Assembly (NCBI GenBank): GCA_964627935.1
Contig: CAZVLB010000012.1
Coordinates: 1 to 64,000, forward strand
Source of the DNA: JAABVY01 sp964627935
GTDB taxonomy: Bacteria; Zixibacteria; MSB-5A5; JAABVY01
Length of the DNA: 64,000 bases
Reading direction: 5' to 3'
Part shown: piece after piece, positions 17,304 through 27,157 of the stretch
How positions within the stretch are numbered: position 1 is the first letter of the stretch
How the letters are laid out: each line of letters opens with the position of its first letter
Position numbers and translations under genes: made by a program
Notes under the pieces: model-generated
Told to the model about the DNA's origin: nothing
Database searches by the model: none
What the model saw: only the letters and a program-made list of their open reading frames with translations

Positions 17304-19564
17304 ATCTGTTCGGTGGCAACTTCCTGATCAACCTGACGTTCCATTATACGCGCAATTGAATTGAAGTAAATATCATCCAGCTTTGACAATTCCAGATCGA
17401 TCAGGTCATTAATCACGACCCTGTCACCGCCAACTTCTCCGATCGATTTAAAATCGATATTGCCATCTTCAAGAACCTGTACTGCCTGATTTTTCTTTTC
17501 AGGGCTGACCGATATGATAAAGCGTGACTGGCTTTCCGAAAAGAGCAGTACATCGTCACGTAAATCGGATTCGATCCTGACACTGCATCCGATCTGATTA
17601 TCCCGTTCGCTGATACAGCATTCCGCCAATGCCACGGCAATGCCACCCTCGGAGAGATCATGGCATGAATTGACAAGGCCTTTTCTGATCAAATCCAGTA
17701 TCGCATCATGATTTTTCTTCTCATAATCGAGATCGATTTCGGGCGCATCGCCGCGCACCATATCATGAAGAACTTTGATATACTGGCTGGCGCCGAGTTC
17801 GTTTTTGGTTTTGCCAATCAGGAAAATCAAATCGCCCTCATTCTTGAAATGCTGGGTGGTAATATGCTTCAGCTCATCGATAATGCCCATCATGCCAATA
17901 GTAGGCGTCGGGTATACTGCCCGTCCCCCGATCTGGTCCTCATTGTAGAAACTGACATTGCCCCCGGTAACAGGTGTATCGTATTTCCTGCAGGCATCAC
18001 CCATGCCCATGGCCGCTTCATAGAAGCACCAGTACATTTCAGGCTTATAAGGATTGCCGAAATTGAGGCAGTTGGTAATTGCCACCGGCCTGGCACCCGA
18101 AGCGACCACATTGCGCGCCGCCTCGCTGACCGCGATCATACCGCCACGGCGCGGATTGAGATAGCAGTAGCGGCCGTTGCAGTCGGTCGAAAAAGCCAGC
18201 GCACGATTCGTTTTACGAAGACGCAGCACTGCGGCATCCGATCCAGGGAAAACCGCCGTATTGGTGCGTACCATGTGATCGTACTGATGATATATCCAGC
18301 CCTTATTGGCAACTGTATGAGAGCCGATTGTTTTCAGTAAAGCATCATTGAAATCTTGCGGCACAGGTATATCATTAATATCCAGCTTGTTGAGCTCATC
18401 CAAATATTTCGGACGCTTCCGTTCGCGCTCATAAACCGGCGCACCGCCGCCCAGAACCAGGTCATAAGCCGGTACCTTTGCAACAACATCGCCATCTTTA
18501 TGAACCGTAACCATACCATCCTCAGTCACCAAACCAATCTTGACCGCCGGAAGGCCCCATTTTTTGAATACTTCCTGAAGTTCATCTTCTTTGCCCTGTT
18601 TGGCGACAACCAGCATGCGTTCCTGCGATTCGGACAGCATGATTTCATAGGGAGTCATACCCTCTTCGCGCACAGGCACTTTATCCAGATCGATATCCAT
18701 ACCGGCATTTCCGCCACGGGCCGACATCTCGGTCGTCGAACAGGTAATCCCGGCCGCACCCATATCCTGCACGCCGATAACCAGATCTTTTTTGATGATC
18801 TCCAGGGTTGCCTCGAGCAGCAGCTTTTCTGTAAAGGGATCACCGATTTGTACCGAGGGACGTTTCGATTCTGATTCCTCGGATATTTCTTCTGAAGCAA
18901 AAGTGGCACCATGAATACCATCGCGCCCCGTTGATGAGCCTACTATAAATACAGGATTGTCCTTGCCCCTGGCGGTACCGGATATGATACCATCGGATTT
19001 GACTATTCCCACCGCCATGGCATTAACCAATGGATTACCCAGGTAACAGTCCTCGAAATAAATCTCGCCACCCACGGTCGGCACGCCGAATGAATTGCCA
19101 TAATCGCCGATACCGCGCACCGCACCATCCAGGAGATAACGGGCCCGCGGATGAGACAGGTCGCCGAAGCGCATTGAATCCAGGGCGGCTATCGGACGCG
19201 CGCCCATGGTGAAGATATCACGCAGGATTCCGCCGATCCCGGTCGCGGCGGCCTGATATGGTTCCACTGCTGTGGGATGATTGTGGCTTTCGATCTTGAA
19301 CACCACCGCCAGGCCGTCACCGATATCGACTGCACCGGCATTTTCCTCGCCGGCCATGGTCAAAAGGGCGCTGCCCTCGCGGGGCAGTTTTTTCAGTACG
19401 GCAATCGAATTTTTATATGAGCAATGCTCCGACCACATGACCGAGAAAATACCCAGTTCGGTATAATTCGGCACGCGGCCGAGTATATCTATCATCTTTT
19501 CATATTCTTCATCAGAAAGCCCGTGGGCTTTGGCTAGTTCGAGATTAACTTCCGGCTCATTCAT
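17300..19564 (-). CDS. purL: Phosphoribosylformylglycinamidine synthase II
   Basis: 754 residues, the small-type PurL that works with PurS and PurQ in step four of purine synthesis (FGAR to FGAM, using ATP and glutamine-derived ammonia). Family hallmarks: SVMWSEHCSYKNS, FKIESHNHPTAVEPYQAAATG, GARPIA, the central repeat AVSEAARNVVASGARPVAITNCLNFG and the C-terminal SCHDLSEGGIAVALAE. PurS and PurQ are not in the window. A consensus-like promoter lies just upstream. Confidence 0.97.
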   Translation of the reverse strand: MNEPEVNLELAKAHGLSDEEYEKMIDILGRVPNYTELGIFSVMWSEHCSYKNSIAVLKKLPREGSALLTMAGEENAGAVDIGDGLAVVFKIESHNHPTAVEPYQAAATGIGGILRDIFTMGARPIAALDSMRFGDLSHPRARYLLDGAVRGIGDYGNSFGVPTVGGEIYFEDCYLGNPLVNAMAVGIVKSDGIISGTARGKDNPVFIVGSSTGRDGIHGATFASEEISEESESKRPSVQIGDPFTEKLLLEATLEIIKKDLVIGVQDMGAAGITCSTTEMSARGGNAGMDIDLDKVPVREEGMTPYEIMLSESQERMLVVAKQGKEDELQEVFKKWGLPAVKIGLVTEDGMVTVHKDGDVVAKVPAYDLVLGGGAPVYERERKRPKYLDELNKLDINDIPVPQDFNDALLKTIGSHTVANKGWIYHQYDHMVRTNTAVFPGSDAAVLRLRKTNRALAFSTDCNGRYCYLNPRRGGMIAVSEAARNVVASGARPVAITNCLNFGNPYKPEMYWCFYEAAMGMGDACRKYDTPVTGGNVSFYNEDQIGGRAVYPTPTIGMMGIIDELKHITTQHFKNEGDLIFLIGKTKNELGASQYIKVLHDMVRGDAPEIDLDYEKKNHDAILDLIRKGLVNSCHDLSEGGIAVALAECCISERDNQIGCSVRIESDLRDDVLLFSESQSRFIISVSPEKKNQAVQVLEDGNIDFKSIGEVGGDRVVINDLIDLELSKLDDIYFNSIARIMERQVDQEVATEQI

Positions 19565-19590
19565 GTTTTCTCTCCTTGAGGTAAATTGAA

Positions 19591-19619
19591 GTGATACGCA
19601 AAAGAGCCGATTCTGTCAA
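19591..19619 (-). promoter_or_regulatory. Sigma-70-type promoter of purL
   Basis: On the minus strand a perfect -35 TTGACA (19619-19614) is followed after 17 nt by TATCAC (19596-19591). The expected start gives a leader of about 20 nt before the purL ATG. No purine riboswitch fits in so short a leader. Confidence 0.6.
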
Positions 19620-19634
19620 CCAAATCTTTCGACC

Positions 19635-19667
19635 AAAATAAAAAGGCCGCCCATGGTTAAGGCGGCC
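19635..19667 (-). terminator. Rho-independent terminator after the peptidase-barrel gene
   Basis: Minus-strand stem GGCCGCC/GGCGGCC (19667-19661 with 19651-19645) with a 9-nt loop and a U-rich tail, ending the murA-peptidase operon. Confidence 0.88.
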
Positions 19668-19692
19668 ATTTATATGCATCGTTGTCGGCTGT

Positions 19693-22600
19693 TTAATATT
19701 CCGCACCGAGCGAGAAATAGTAGCGTGGTTTGGAGGTTTTATCAAGATCGGTTCTCCAGGCAGTATCGAATCTGAGTAACAGGAATCCGAGATTGATCCG
19801 CGCACCCCATCCGAATGCCGCCTTGATGCCCTGCAGGCGGTTGTTGCCGGTACCAACCGCGCCCTTGAATTTCTCGTTCTCATCCCAGGCCGCACCCATA
19901 TCCCAGAACAATGCTCCGGTGATCCTGCTTAAGAAAATCGGTAGCGGGAATTTGGCGACCAGGTAGTCCACAAACGGGAAACGCAATTCGAGATTGGTCA
20001 GGAAGAAATTACGTCCTCCGATCTCGTAATAGTCATATCCGCGCAGAGGCGTTATCACCTCTGAGAAGTACAGGTTATCGACGTTGTAGATATTTTGATC
20101 AACCTCAATATTTTTGATCCAGTTGGTATTGCCACCCAGGAAGAATCGCTTGGCGTTGGCGCCGCCCGAGTGTCCCGCGGCAAAACGCAGCGCTGTTGAG
20201 AATCGTCCCCCCAGCGGGATATACTTGCGATAATCGAGACCAACAGCCCAGTACGAAATCGAACGGTTGTAGATATCCAGCGTTCTTTCGTATTTCAGTT
20301 TATACCGTGTGCCATCAGCCGGGCCGGTGATTCCCCACAGCACATTATCCTGCACGAATGACAGGATTGCCGTGGTATTCTGGTTAAAGGAATCATCGAA
20401 CGGCTCGTCATAGTACTTGCGGTCGATATACAGATGCGAAATATCGAGCTGCAAGCGCTTAAACGTGTTGAATGGGTAGATAACTGAACCGGCTCCGCCA
20501 AAATAACGGTCGGAAAATAGTCGATCGATAGCGTCGATATAATAGTACTTGGTATGGTATATACCCACACCATAGTCTATGCGATTTGTGTTATTCAGAT
20601 AAAATAGCTGGAAATTGGTCTGGTCGATTGTATTGACCAGGTCGGTCACAAGGAAGAACTGATGATTTCCGAGATAATCGGAGATAACCATTACCGACTG
20701 CCCGCGCAGGCCAAAGAATGTATCGTATGATACGCCACCGGCCACGAAGTCAGGTGTAAACCTGGTCTTGTATTCCTTGACCTCATATTCACCATTCTCA
20801 TTCATGCCATAGAGCGAATCTCGATAAGCCTGGGCCGAATCTATATTAAACACAGCATCCGAGGAATCTTCAGGAATGGGACTGAAAGCATTGGTACCGG
20901 ATTTGAAGACATAGTCGCCATACTCGATATCGGCTTCTTTATCTTCCTCAGCGGCTTCCTCATCGCCATCCTGTTCACCTTCGGCCACGCTGGTATCGGC
21001 CTCGGCCATTGTTTCCTCTTCCCGCGGTGTCTGCTGCTCAAGGCCCTCGGTAGCAAATTCCAGGGGCTGGTTCATCTCGCCCTTATACAGAGCGGTTTTC
21101 TCCAGATCCTCGGGAGAATCAGCCACCGGCTGAATCTTGGACATCAGGAAGACATCGTAACCACGGTTATTGAAACTGACAAAGGCGATTTTGTCACCGC
21201 GCGGCGACCATTGCGGCGACTGAACATTGGTCAATACATCGCTGACCGGGAACAAATCACCTTTCTCGAGGTCCTTTATATACAAATTGTTGATCCCGTT
21301 ATAATCGGCGGTAAAAGCCAGCTTCTTGCCGTCGGGTGACCAGGTCGGACTGCGCTTCTGGTCGGGACCGGTCGTGACTGCCACGATCTCGCCTGTTTCC
21401 ATGTCATAGCGGAAAATATTGTAACTGCCATAGGCAAATTCAAGCACGCCCGGATCGGCATTGGGTGCCAGTGCCGGACGATCGGATGCGAATGCTATGT
21501 ATCTGCCATCGCGCGAAAATTCGGCCTCGTTATCATCGTAATAATCCGATGTCAGCTGGGTCAACTCTTCGGTTTCCATATCCAGCATCCAGAGATCATT
21601 TTCGGAATCCTGCATCGCAGAAAATACGATTTTGTTTGAATCCTGGCCGCCCCAGGTGGGATTCATGATGCTGGAAAAACCCCATTTATCGTACTTGCGG
21701 ATTACATCTTCCTTTTCCACATCCATAATTCGCAGATGATCCTTGCCCTGGCTTTTGCCTACAAAGACCAGACGTTTACCGTCGGGAGAGAATGACATAC
21801 CGGAGACGAATGAATGCAGGGATTCCAGATCACCGGAACGGCTGCTTTCGGCCAGTTCGGCGATAATTTCGCCATCAACAGTGGAAATCAAAACGATCTC
21901 AGTATAACCTGACCGATCCGTGAAAATGGCCAGCTTATCGCCCTGCGGTGAAAAGGCCGGCTTCTCATTATAGAATGAACCGTCCTCTTCATGGTCGGTC
22001 AGGCGTTTGGCAATTTCCTCGGCCTCTTTGCGCTTGGACAGTTCCGGCCAGTAAAGCCTGCGGCAGTATTTGGCAAAGTCCTCATCGAATTCCTCGGGCT
22101 TGAGGCCCAGCGAACGGTTCATGGCCTTGCTCATACTGAGCATCGATTTGCCCTTGTAAAGCAGTTCGGCAATTTTTTCTTCGCCGTACTTCTGGGCAAT
22201 ATAGATCATCATCAGATGACCCTGTTTGTAAGCCAGATAACCCCCGATATAGTCAATCGGCAGAATATAGTCATTGATAGTCGCATCACGCATAATCATA
22301 TCGCCGTTCACATCCCATTTCATACGGCTGGAATACTCAGCGAATCCTTCGGCATACCACAGTGGCAGCTGGAAAAGATACCTGCGCGAAAACATCGAAC
22401 CTATCGCTCCGCCATAGAGCAGATCGAAGGTGAAGGCATGAGTGAGCTCATGATGAAGCACATGACGGAAATCCTCATAGGAACCATTGAACGGGAAGAC
22501 CATACGGTTCTTGAATGCTTCGGTAAATCCGCCCACGCCTTCGGGCAGAAGCGATGGTGTGATATTGGTCTGCTGAAATTCATTGGGGGCATTGTATAAA

Positions 22601-22866
22601 AACACCGGTATGCGATTGCGGGGCCAGTATTTCAGCTCCTCGGCAATCAAGGTGTAGGCGTTTTCAAGTTCTTCGGCCGCAAACCGGGCAAGATCAACCT
22701 GGCCCTCATAGAAATAGATATCGAAATTGGGCGACTGGATATAATGCCAGTCGAAATCCCGATACTGGACCTTGTTCTTGCCGAAATATACCTCCTGGCC
22801 GAACCCCGTTGATGTAAGCAGTACTCCCAGAAGAATTGCGGGTATCAAAAGCTTGAGTACTCGCAT
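19693..22866 (-). CDS. Gluzincin-like peptidase, beta-propeller and outer-membrane barrel fusion
   Basis: 1057 residues from the ATG at 22866, chosen because GAGG lies 6 nt upstream and a clean signal peptide results (an ATG 4 codons earlier is possible). Residues about 30-270 contain a zinc-peptidase motif HELTH (139-143) with a third ligand Glu173 in WYAEGFAEY. Residues about 290-590 hold TolB-type PD40 repeats (FSPQGDKLAIFTDRSG, FSPDGKRLVFVG, WSPDGKKLAFTAD). An acidic linker follows. The last 400 residues look like a BamA/D15-type barrel ending in an aromatic residue (YYFSLGAEY). It is likely outer-membrane anchored. It follows murA by 21 nt. Confidence 0.82.
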   Translation of the reverse strand: MRVLKLLIPAILLGVLLTSTGFGQEVYFGKNKVQYRDFDWHYIQSPNFDIYFYEGQVDLARFAAEELENAYTLIAEELKYWPRNRIPVFLYNAPNEFQQTNITPSLLPEGVGGFTEAFKNRMVFPFNGSYEDFRHVLHHELTHAFTFDLLYGGAIGSMFSRRYLFQLPLWYAEGFAEYSSRMKWDVNGDMIMRDATINDYILPIDYIGGYLAYKQGHLMMIYIAQKYGEEKIAELLYKGKSMLSMSKAMNRSLGLKPEEFDEDFAKYCRRLYWPELSKRKEAEEIAKRLTDHEEDGSFYNEKPAFSPQGDKLAIFTDRSGYTEIVLISTVDGEIIAELAESSRSGDLESLHSFVSGMSFSPDGKRLVFVGKSQGKDHLRIMDVEKEDVIRKYDKWGFSSIMNPTWGGQDSNKIVFSAMQDSENDLWMLDMETEELTQLTSDYYDDNEAEFSRDGRYIAFASDRPALAPNADPGVLEFAYGSYNIFRYDMETGEIVAVTTGPDQKRSPTWSPDGKKLAFTADYNGINNLYIKDLEKGDLFPVSDVLTNVQSPQWSPRGDKIAFVSFNNRGYDVFLMSKIQPVADSPEDLEKTALYKGEMNQPLEFATEGLEQQTPREEETMAEADTSVAEGEQDGDEEAAEEDKEADIEYGDYVFKSGTNAFSPIPEDSSDAVFNIDSAQAYRDSLYGMNENGEYEVKEYKTRFTPDFVAGGVSYDTFFGLRGQSVMVISDYLGNHQFFLVTDLVNTIDQTNFQLFYLNNTNRIDYGVGIYHTKYYYIDAIDRLFSDRYFGGAGSVIYPFNTFKRLQLDISHLYIDRKYYDEPFDDSFNQNTTAILSFVQDNVLWGITGPADGTRYKLKYERTLDIYNRSISYWAVGLDYRKYIPLGGRFSTALRFAAGHSGGANAKRFFLGGNTNWIKNIEVDQNIYNVDNLYFSEVITPLRGYDYYEIGGRNFFLTNLELRFPFVDYLVAKFPLPIFLSRITGALFWDMGAAWDENEKFKGAVGTGNNRLQGIKAAFGWGARINLGFLLLRFDTAWRTDLDKTSKPRYYFSLGAEY

Positions 22867-22887
22867 AACTAACCTCATTTATCTAAA

Positions 22888-24150
22888 TTATTCCTTTTCT
22901 CTTTTAATATCCGCCCCCAGCCCGGAGAGCATATCCTCGATATGTTCATAGCCGCGATCGACATGATAGACACGGCGCACCTGGGTTTCCCCTTCGGCCG
23001 CCAGTCCGGCCACAACCATGGACGCGCCGGCACGGATATCAGAAGCCATAACAGTCGTCCCGGAAAGCCCGCCGACACCGTTGATTGTGGCAGTGTCGCC
23101 CGATATCGTAATTTTTGCGCCCAGGCGGATCAGCTCCATGCTGTGGCTGAAACGATCCTCAAAGACTGTCTCACGAATATGGCTGGTTCCCTCGGCCAGC
23201 GTAGCCATGGCCATCAGGCAGGCCTGCAGGTCGGTCGGGAATCCTGGATAGGGAATTGTAATCATATCCACTGCACCCAGCCTTTCGGGAGCTTTGATTG
23301 TTAGACGGTTATGATCTGAATTTATTACACAACCCATCTCGGAAAACTTTTCGATCACGATACCCAGGTGAGACGGGACGACATTTTCTATGGTAACCTC
23401 ACCGCCCGCAGCGGCCACGGCGGCCATAATCGTTCCTACTACCAGACGGTCTGGAATTGGATTATGTTCAACTGCGGTCAGCTTTTTTACTCCTTTAATA
23501 GTTATCGTCGGCGTTCCGGCGCCCTCAATCGATGCGCCCATGCTGTTCAAAAATTCAGCAACATCGACAACTTCGGGATCCATCGCCGCATTTACAATAG
23601 TTGTTGTGCCCGAGGCCGTTACCGCACCCATCATGACATTTTCGGTGCCCGTATGCGAGGGCCTGTCAAAACAGAATACGCCGCCATTCAGACGATCGCA
23701 TTCAGCCAGCACATAACCTTTGTCCTCGCTGATCTTTGCGCCCAGCTTGCGAAAGCCCTTGAGATGCAGGTCAACCGGACGCTGGCCCAGAGAACATCCG
23801 CCCGGCAATGAGACCATGGCCTTGCCCAGACGGGCCAGGAGCGGCCCCAGCACCAAAAATGACGCGCGCATCTGGCGCACCAGTTCATAGGGAGCGACAT
23901 GATCGCTCAGGTTTTCGGCGTTGATAACGACCGTTCTTTCTTTTCTGTTCCAATCTATCCGGCAGCCGAGAGCCTCGAGGACCTTTAATATGATATCAAT
24001 ATCTCGAAGATCGGGGACATCATGAATAATCGATTCGCCCTTGTCGGCAAGGATCGAAGCGGCCAGGATCGGCAGCACGGAGTTTTTGGAGCCTCCGACA
24101 CGAAGACGGCCGGAGAGCTTCCGGCCACCCTTAATTACAAACTTGTCCAT
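22888..24150 (-). CDS. murA: UDP-N-acetylglucosamine 1-carboxyvinyltransferase
   Basis: 420 residues, normal length. Transfers enolpyruvate from phosphoenolpyruvate to UDP-GlcNAc, the first committed step of peptidoglycan synthesis. The start KFVIKGGRKLSGRLRVGGSK, the catalytic Cys119 in LPGGCSLGQRPVD and the C-terminal DIRAGASMVVAGLAAEG are family hallmarks. The cysteine implies normal fosfomycin sensitivity of the enzyme (inference). First gene of an operon with the peptidase-barrel protein. Confidence 0.97.
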   Translation of the reverse strand: MDKFVIKGGRKLSGRLRVGGSKNSVLPILAASILADKGESIIHDVPDLRDIDIILKVLEALGCRIDWNRKERTVVINAENLSDHVAPYELVRQMRASFLVLGPLLARLGKAMVSLPGGCSLGQRPVDLHLKGFRKLGAKISEDKGYVLAECDRLNGGVFCFDRPSHTGTENVMMGAVTASGTTTIVNAAMDPEVVDVAEFLNSMGASIEGAGTPTITIKGVKKLTAVEHNPIPDRLVVGTIMAAVAAAGGEVTIENVVPSHLGIVIEKFSEMGCVINSDHNRLTIKAPERLGAVDMITIPYPGFPTDLQACLMAMATLAEGTSHIRETVFEDRFSHSMELIRLGAKITISGDTATINGVGGLSGTTVMASDIRAGASMVVAGLAAEGETQVRRVYHVDRGYEHIEDMLSGLGADIKREKE

Positions 24151-24361
24151 CTGGATCCTTCCATTCCATTAAACGGGAAAAACACCATGCGGTTCCCTCT
24201 TATACTGAGCTTAAAATTTATCAAAAATCCCTTCAAATCAGGTATTCTACGCGGCCCAATTTAAAAATGTTAAACGAAATTGGCAATTATCGTTTAATAC
24301 AGCTGGGGCTGATACTGCAAAAAAGGCTTTACAAATCATCCTGCCGGAATATACTCAGGTC

Positions 24362-25084
24362 ATGGCCGTATTCTTTATATCCGATGTTCACCTGGGCGAA
24401 AATTTCCCCGACCGTGAACAGCTCAAGCTGGGCAAGCTCATGTCCTTCTTCGATATGGTCGAGGAAAAAGGTGAGCAGCTATATATCGTCGGCGATCTGT
24501 TCGACTTCTGGTTCGAATACAGGCATGCTATCCCCAAGGATAACCTGGGAGTAATATTGCGGCTTGCCGCGCTCAAGCAGCAGGGCCTGTATCTAAAATA
24601 TATCACCGGCAACCATGATCACTGGCTGGGAGATTTCCTGTCACGCGAAGTCGGCTTTGAGATCTTCAGGGATGGCGCGGATATACAGCTCGACGATAAG
24701 AAGGTCCATATAATTCATGGTGATGGTCTGGCGCGTAATGATCGCGGTTACCGGATACTGAAAAAAATCCTGCGCAACAAATTCAATATTTTTCTCTATC
24801 GCCTGATACCGCCCGATATCGGTATCCCGCTGGCTAAATTCGTGTCCGGCAAATCGCGCGGGCATTCGCAGAAAAGGCCCAAAGAAAGCTTTTTGCATGA
24901 ATACCGCGATTATGCCAGGCAAAAACTCGAACATGACTATGAGGCGGTGATTATAGCCCATACGCATGTACCGGAGCGAATCGAATACGATGGCGGTGTT
25001 TATCTCAATACCGGTGACTGGATCGAAAATTTCTCCTATGTGGAATACAATCAGGGGCAGTTTGAACTGAAGAAATGGGATTAG
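24362..25084 (+). CDS. lpxH: UDP-2,3-diacylglucosamine diphosphatase (LpxH-type)
   Basis: 240 residues, calcineurin-like phosphoesterase fold. All metal-site motifs are visible: SDVHLGE, GDLFDFWFEYRH, TGNHDHW, HGDG and AHTHVPE. LpxH removes UMP to form lipid X in lipid A synthesis, at the inner face of the inner membrane. Its presence argues for a lipopolysaccharide outer membrane. It is divergent from murA and converges on the aconitase-like gene, overlapping by 4 nt. Confidence 0.88.
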   Translation: MAVFFISDVHLGENFPDREQLKLGKLMSFFDMVEEKGEQLYIVGDLFDFWFEYRHAIPKDNLGVILRLAALKQQGLYLKYITGNHDHWLGDFLSREVGFEIFRDGADIQLDDKKVHIIHGDGLARNDRGYRILKKILRNKFNIFLYRLIPPDIGIPLAKFVSGKSRGHSQKRPKESFLHEYRDYARQKLEHDYEAVIIAHTHVPERIEYDGGVYLNTGDWIENFSYVEYNQGQFELKKWD

Positions 25085-26577
25085 ACGATTCGTCCCTCGG
25101 CGGCGCTGCACACCGCTGTTTCGGCCGAGCAGAATGTAATCTCGCAATCATCCCGGGGGTTGAATCTGTCGGGCACGGTCAGGAGTCCGCGTTTAATTTT
25201 GCCAACCGTAAGAAAATCCTCCAGACCCATTCCCACCGGCAATATCTGGAAGCCGAAATCAACGAGTGCGGTCAGGGCCTTCTTTTTCATCGCCCGGGCC
25301 ATATCTTTCTGGGTTATGGGTGAGACATAGCATGCCACGCCGCGGGCGGCCTTTCTGCCCTTGACAAGATCGGCCGCAGCCTTAAGGATGTCGGCCGTAC
25401 CGCCACAAGGTCCACCCAAAAATACCATAGTTACTTTCTGATTTGGTACAGTCTCGGCCTGAACCGGATTTAGCAGGTTGCCATCGGGAAAGATGAGATT
25501 CTTGAGGCCGATCGAATTGAGCAGATATTCGGCATCATAATGAGCGGTGCGGTCCGAGAATAAAATCTTGTCATTGACCTTGGTGCGCTGGGCCAGGAAC
25601 CTGCGGGTCAATTCATCAAACAGGCAGAAAACAGACTCGGCTCCCGCCAGCCGGGCCATATAGCAAATCGCCATTTTTTCCTCGCCGCTCATTTTCTCGA
25701 TTCCGCTTCCGGAGAATTCAATAATGCGGTTCCTGAAAGAGTCGGCCTCCAGCTTGTAGATATAAAATCCCATCAGGTCAACCACCGACAGGTTTTTGGT
25801 GATCTTACCGGCCACCGTAACCTTGATTACAGGTGGAATGCGAATTTCAACCATGCCATCCAGCGCATTTTTGGCATGTTCGGCATCCAGCGTTATTACG
25901 GTCGATGAAAATGCGCCCAAGGAATATAACTCCGGATGGGTGGTGACGATCAGCTGATTCGGCTTTATCAGCCCTTTCCAGAGACAATCAAAGGGCCGAT
26001 CCAGGGTATGGCTGCCGCCCGAACCATGGTCACCCGCCTGCAACAGGCCTACCGGACGGGTCCACCAGCATTTGGATTCTACTTCATGAGCCAGGCCATC
26101 ATCTGCTATATGATCGGGCAGTATAAACAGATCCGGCTCGGCCCGGACTATTTCACCAGTACGTACATTATCCCGTCCCGCGGCACGGGCCACTATTTTA
26201 TGATAGGCCGTCTGATAATATTCAACATAGGTGCCATTGGTGCCCATCTTGGTTTCCATGCCGAATCTCAGTTCGAGCTGTTCCAGTTTCAGCGCCTGGG
26301 GCTTTTCCTTGATGCCGTATTTGCGCCGCCAGCTGTAAAAGGCCGCCTTGGAAATGCCCAGTTCGCGCCCACAACGAAAATCATCGCCAAAGCGTTCCCA
26401 CAACTCGCGAATCTGCGCCTCGGAATACTTGGCAAAGCTGGGCCTGGGAATTCCCTTCTTACGGCGCCAGTAGGCCACCAGATATTCCGGAATTCCTCCC
26501 AGCGCCTCGCCGATTTTCTTATCGGTTCGGTAGATTTTCTGAAGGCGCAGAAGCTCTTCTTTGGTCGGCATCTTCAT
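25081..26577 (-). CDS. Helix-turn-helix protein fused to a degenerate aconitase/LeuC-like domain
   Basis: 498 residues. Residues 1-80 hold two similar helix-turn-helix units (GEALGGIPEYLVAYWRRKKG and GRELGISKAAFYSWRRKYG). Residues about 110-498 follow the aconitase/3-isopropylmalate dehydratase large-subunit pattern: HIADDGLAHEV, GDHGSGGSHT, IRIPPVIKVTVAGKI, FSGSGIEKMSGEEKMAICYMA, VFLGGPCGGTADILKAAA and VKGRKAARGVACYVSP. The first cluster cysteine is kept (Cys391 in GGPCGG, for the usual SCTNG), but the later C-x2-C pair (PGCSMC in LeuC) is replaced by PVGMGL (447-452). A normal [4Fe-4S] cluster is therefore unlikely. Probably a DNA-binding regulator using the domain as a sensor. ATGA overlap couples it to the HIT gene. 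Confidence 0.78.
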   Translation of the reverse strand: MKMPTKEELLRLQKIYRTDKKIGEALGGIPEYLVAYWRRKKGIPRPSFAKYSEAQIRELWERFGDDFRCGRELGISKAAFYSWRRKYGIKEKPQALKLEQLELRFGMETKMGTNGTYVEYYQTAYHKIVARAAGRDNVRTGEIVRAEPDLFILPDHIADDGLAHEVESKCWWTRPVGLLQAGDHGSGGSHTLDRPFDCLWKGLIKPNQLIVTTHPELYSLGAFSSTVITLDAEHAKNALDGMVEIRIPPVIKVTVAGKITKNLSVVDLMGFYIYKLEADSFRNRIIEFSGSGIEKMSGEEKMAICYMARLAGAESVFCLFDELTRRFLAQRTKVNDKILFSDRTAHYDAEYLLNSIGLKNLIFPDGNLLNPVQAETVPNQKVTMVFLGGPCGGTADILKAAADLVKGRKAARGVACYVSPITQKDMARAMKKKALTALVDFGFQILPVGMGLEDFLTVGKIKRGLLTVPDRFNPRDDCEITFCSAETAVCSAAEGRIV

Positions 26578-27068
26578 TTTGAGATATCCCGAAAATGCTT
26601 GATCAGCTTGTTATATACTGTCAGAAGCGATACTGAAACCACCCTGGTATTGTAGACCACCGAAAGGAAATTGGTGTCTCCATGCCAGCGCGGCACTATA
26701 TGCTGATGAAGATGACCCGGTACACCGGCACCGGATTGATGGCCGAGGTTTATACCGATATTAAATGAATGCGGCCTCAACGCCTTTTTTAGTATGCTGA
26801 CTGAAATCTGCGTGGCCGCCATCAACTCATTGGCCGTAACAGTCGGCAGCTTCTCGAAATGTGCCAGATGACGCAGCGGGACAACCATGAGATGCCCGGA
26901 AACATAGGGATAGCGGTTCATGACAACGAAGACCTTTTCGCCCCGATAGAGCACAAGATTTTCTTTATCCTTGTTTGTTTCCCTGGCAATCCGGCACAGA
27001 AGACAGCCCTTTTCCTTGGGCCCGAATATATAATCTTCGCGCCAGGGCGCGTAAATTTTCTTACCCAT
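26574..27068 (-). CDS. HIT family hydrolase/phosphorylase
   Basis: 164 residues, Ap4A-phosphorylase-like branch of the histidine triad family. CLLC near the N-terminus may bind zinc; NRYPYVSGHLMVVPLRH, NIGINLGHQSGAGVPGHLHQHIVPRWHGDTNF carry the signature, with the triad HLHQH. Members cleave or transfer nucleotides from dinucleoside polyphosphates or nucleotidyl adducts. Its stop overlaps the start of the HTH/aconitase-like gene (ATGA). Confidence 0.92.
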   Translation of the reverse strand: MGKKIYAPWREDYIFGPKEKGCLLCRIARETNKDKENLVLYRGEKVFVVMNRYPYVSGHLMVVPLRHLAHFEKLPTVTANELMAATQISVSILKKALRPHSFNIGINLGHQSGAGVPGHLHQHIVPRWHGDTNFLSVVYNTRVVSVSLLTVYNKLIKHFRDISK

Positions 27069-27094
27069 CAGCTTCTATAATAAACGATAAAAAG

Positions 27095-27157
27095 CCCGCA
27101 TGCAAATAAAAATAAAAATCCGGAAATCGCAGGCCATTGCAGGCAAACGATTTCCGG
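27095..27157 (-). terminator. Terminator-like hairpin after the 120-aa gene
   Basis: A perfect 10-bp inverted repeat (CCGGAAATCG at 27120-27129 and its complement at 27148-27157) with an 18-nt loop; on the minus strand it is followed by a long T-rich run. It lies between the small charged protein gene and the HIT gene. Confidence 0.6.
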
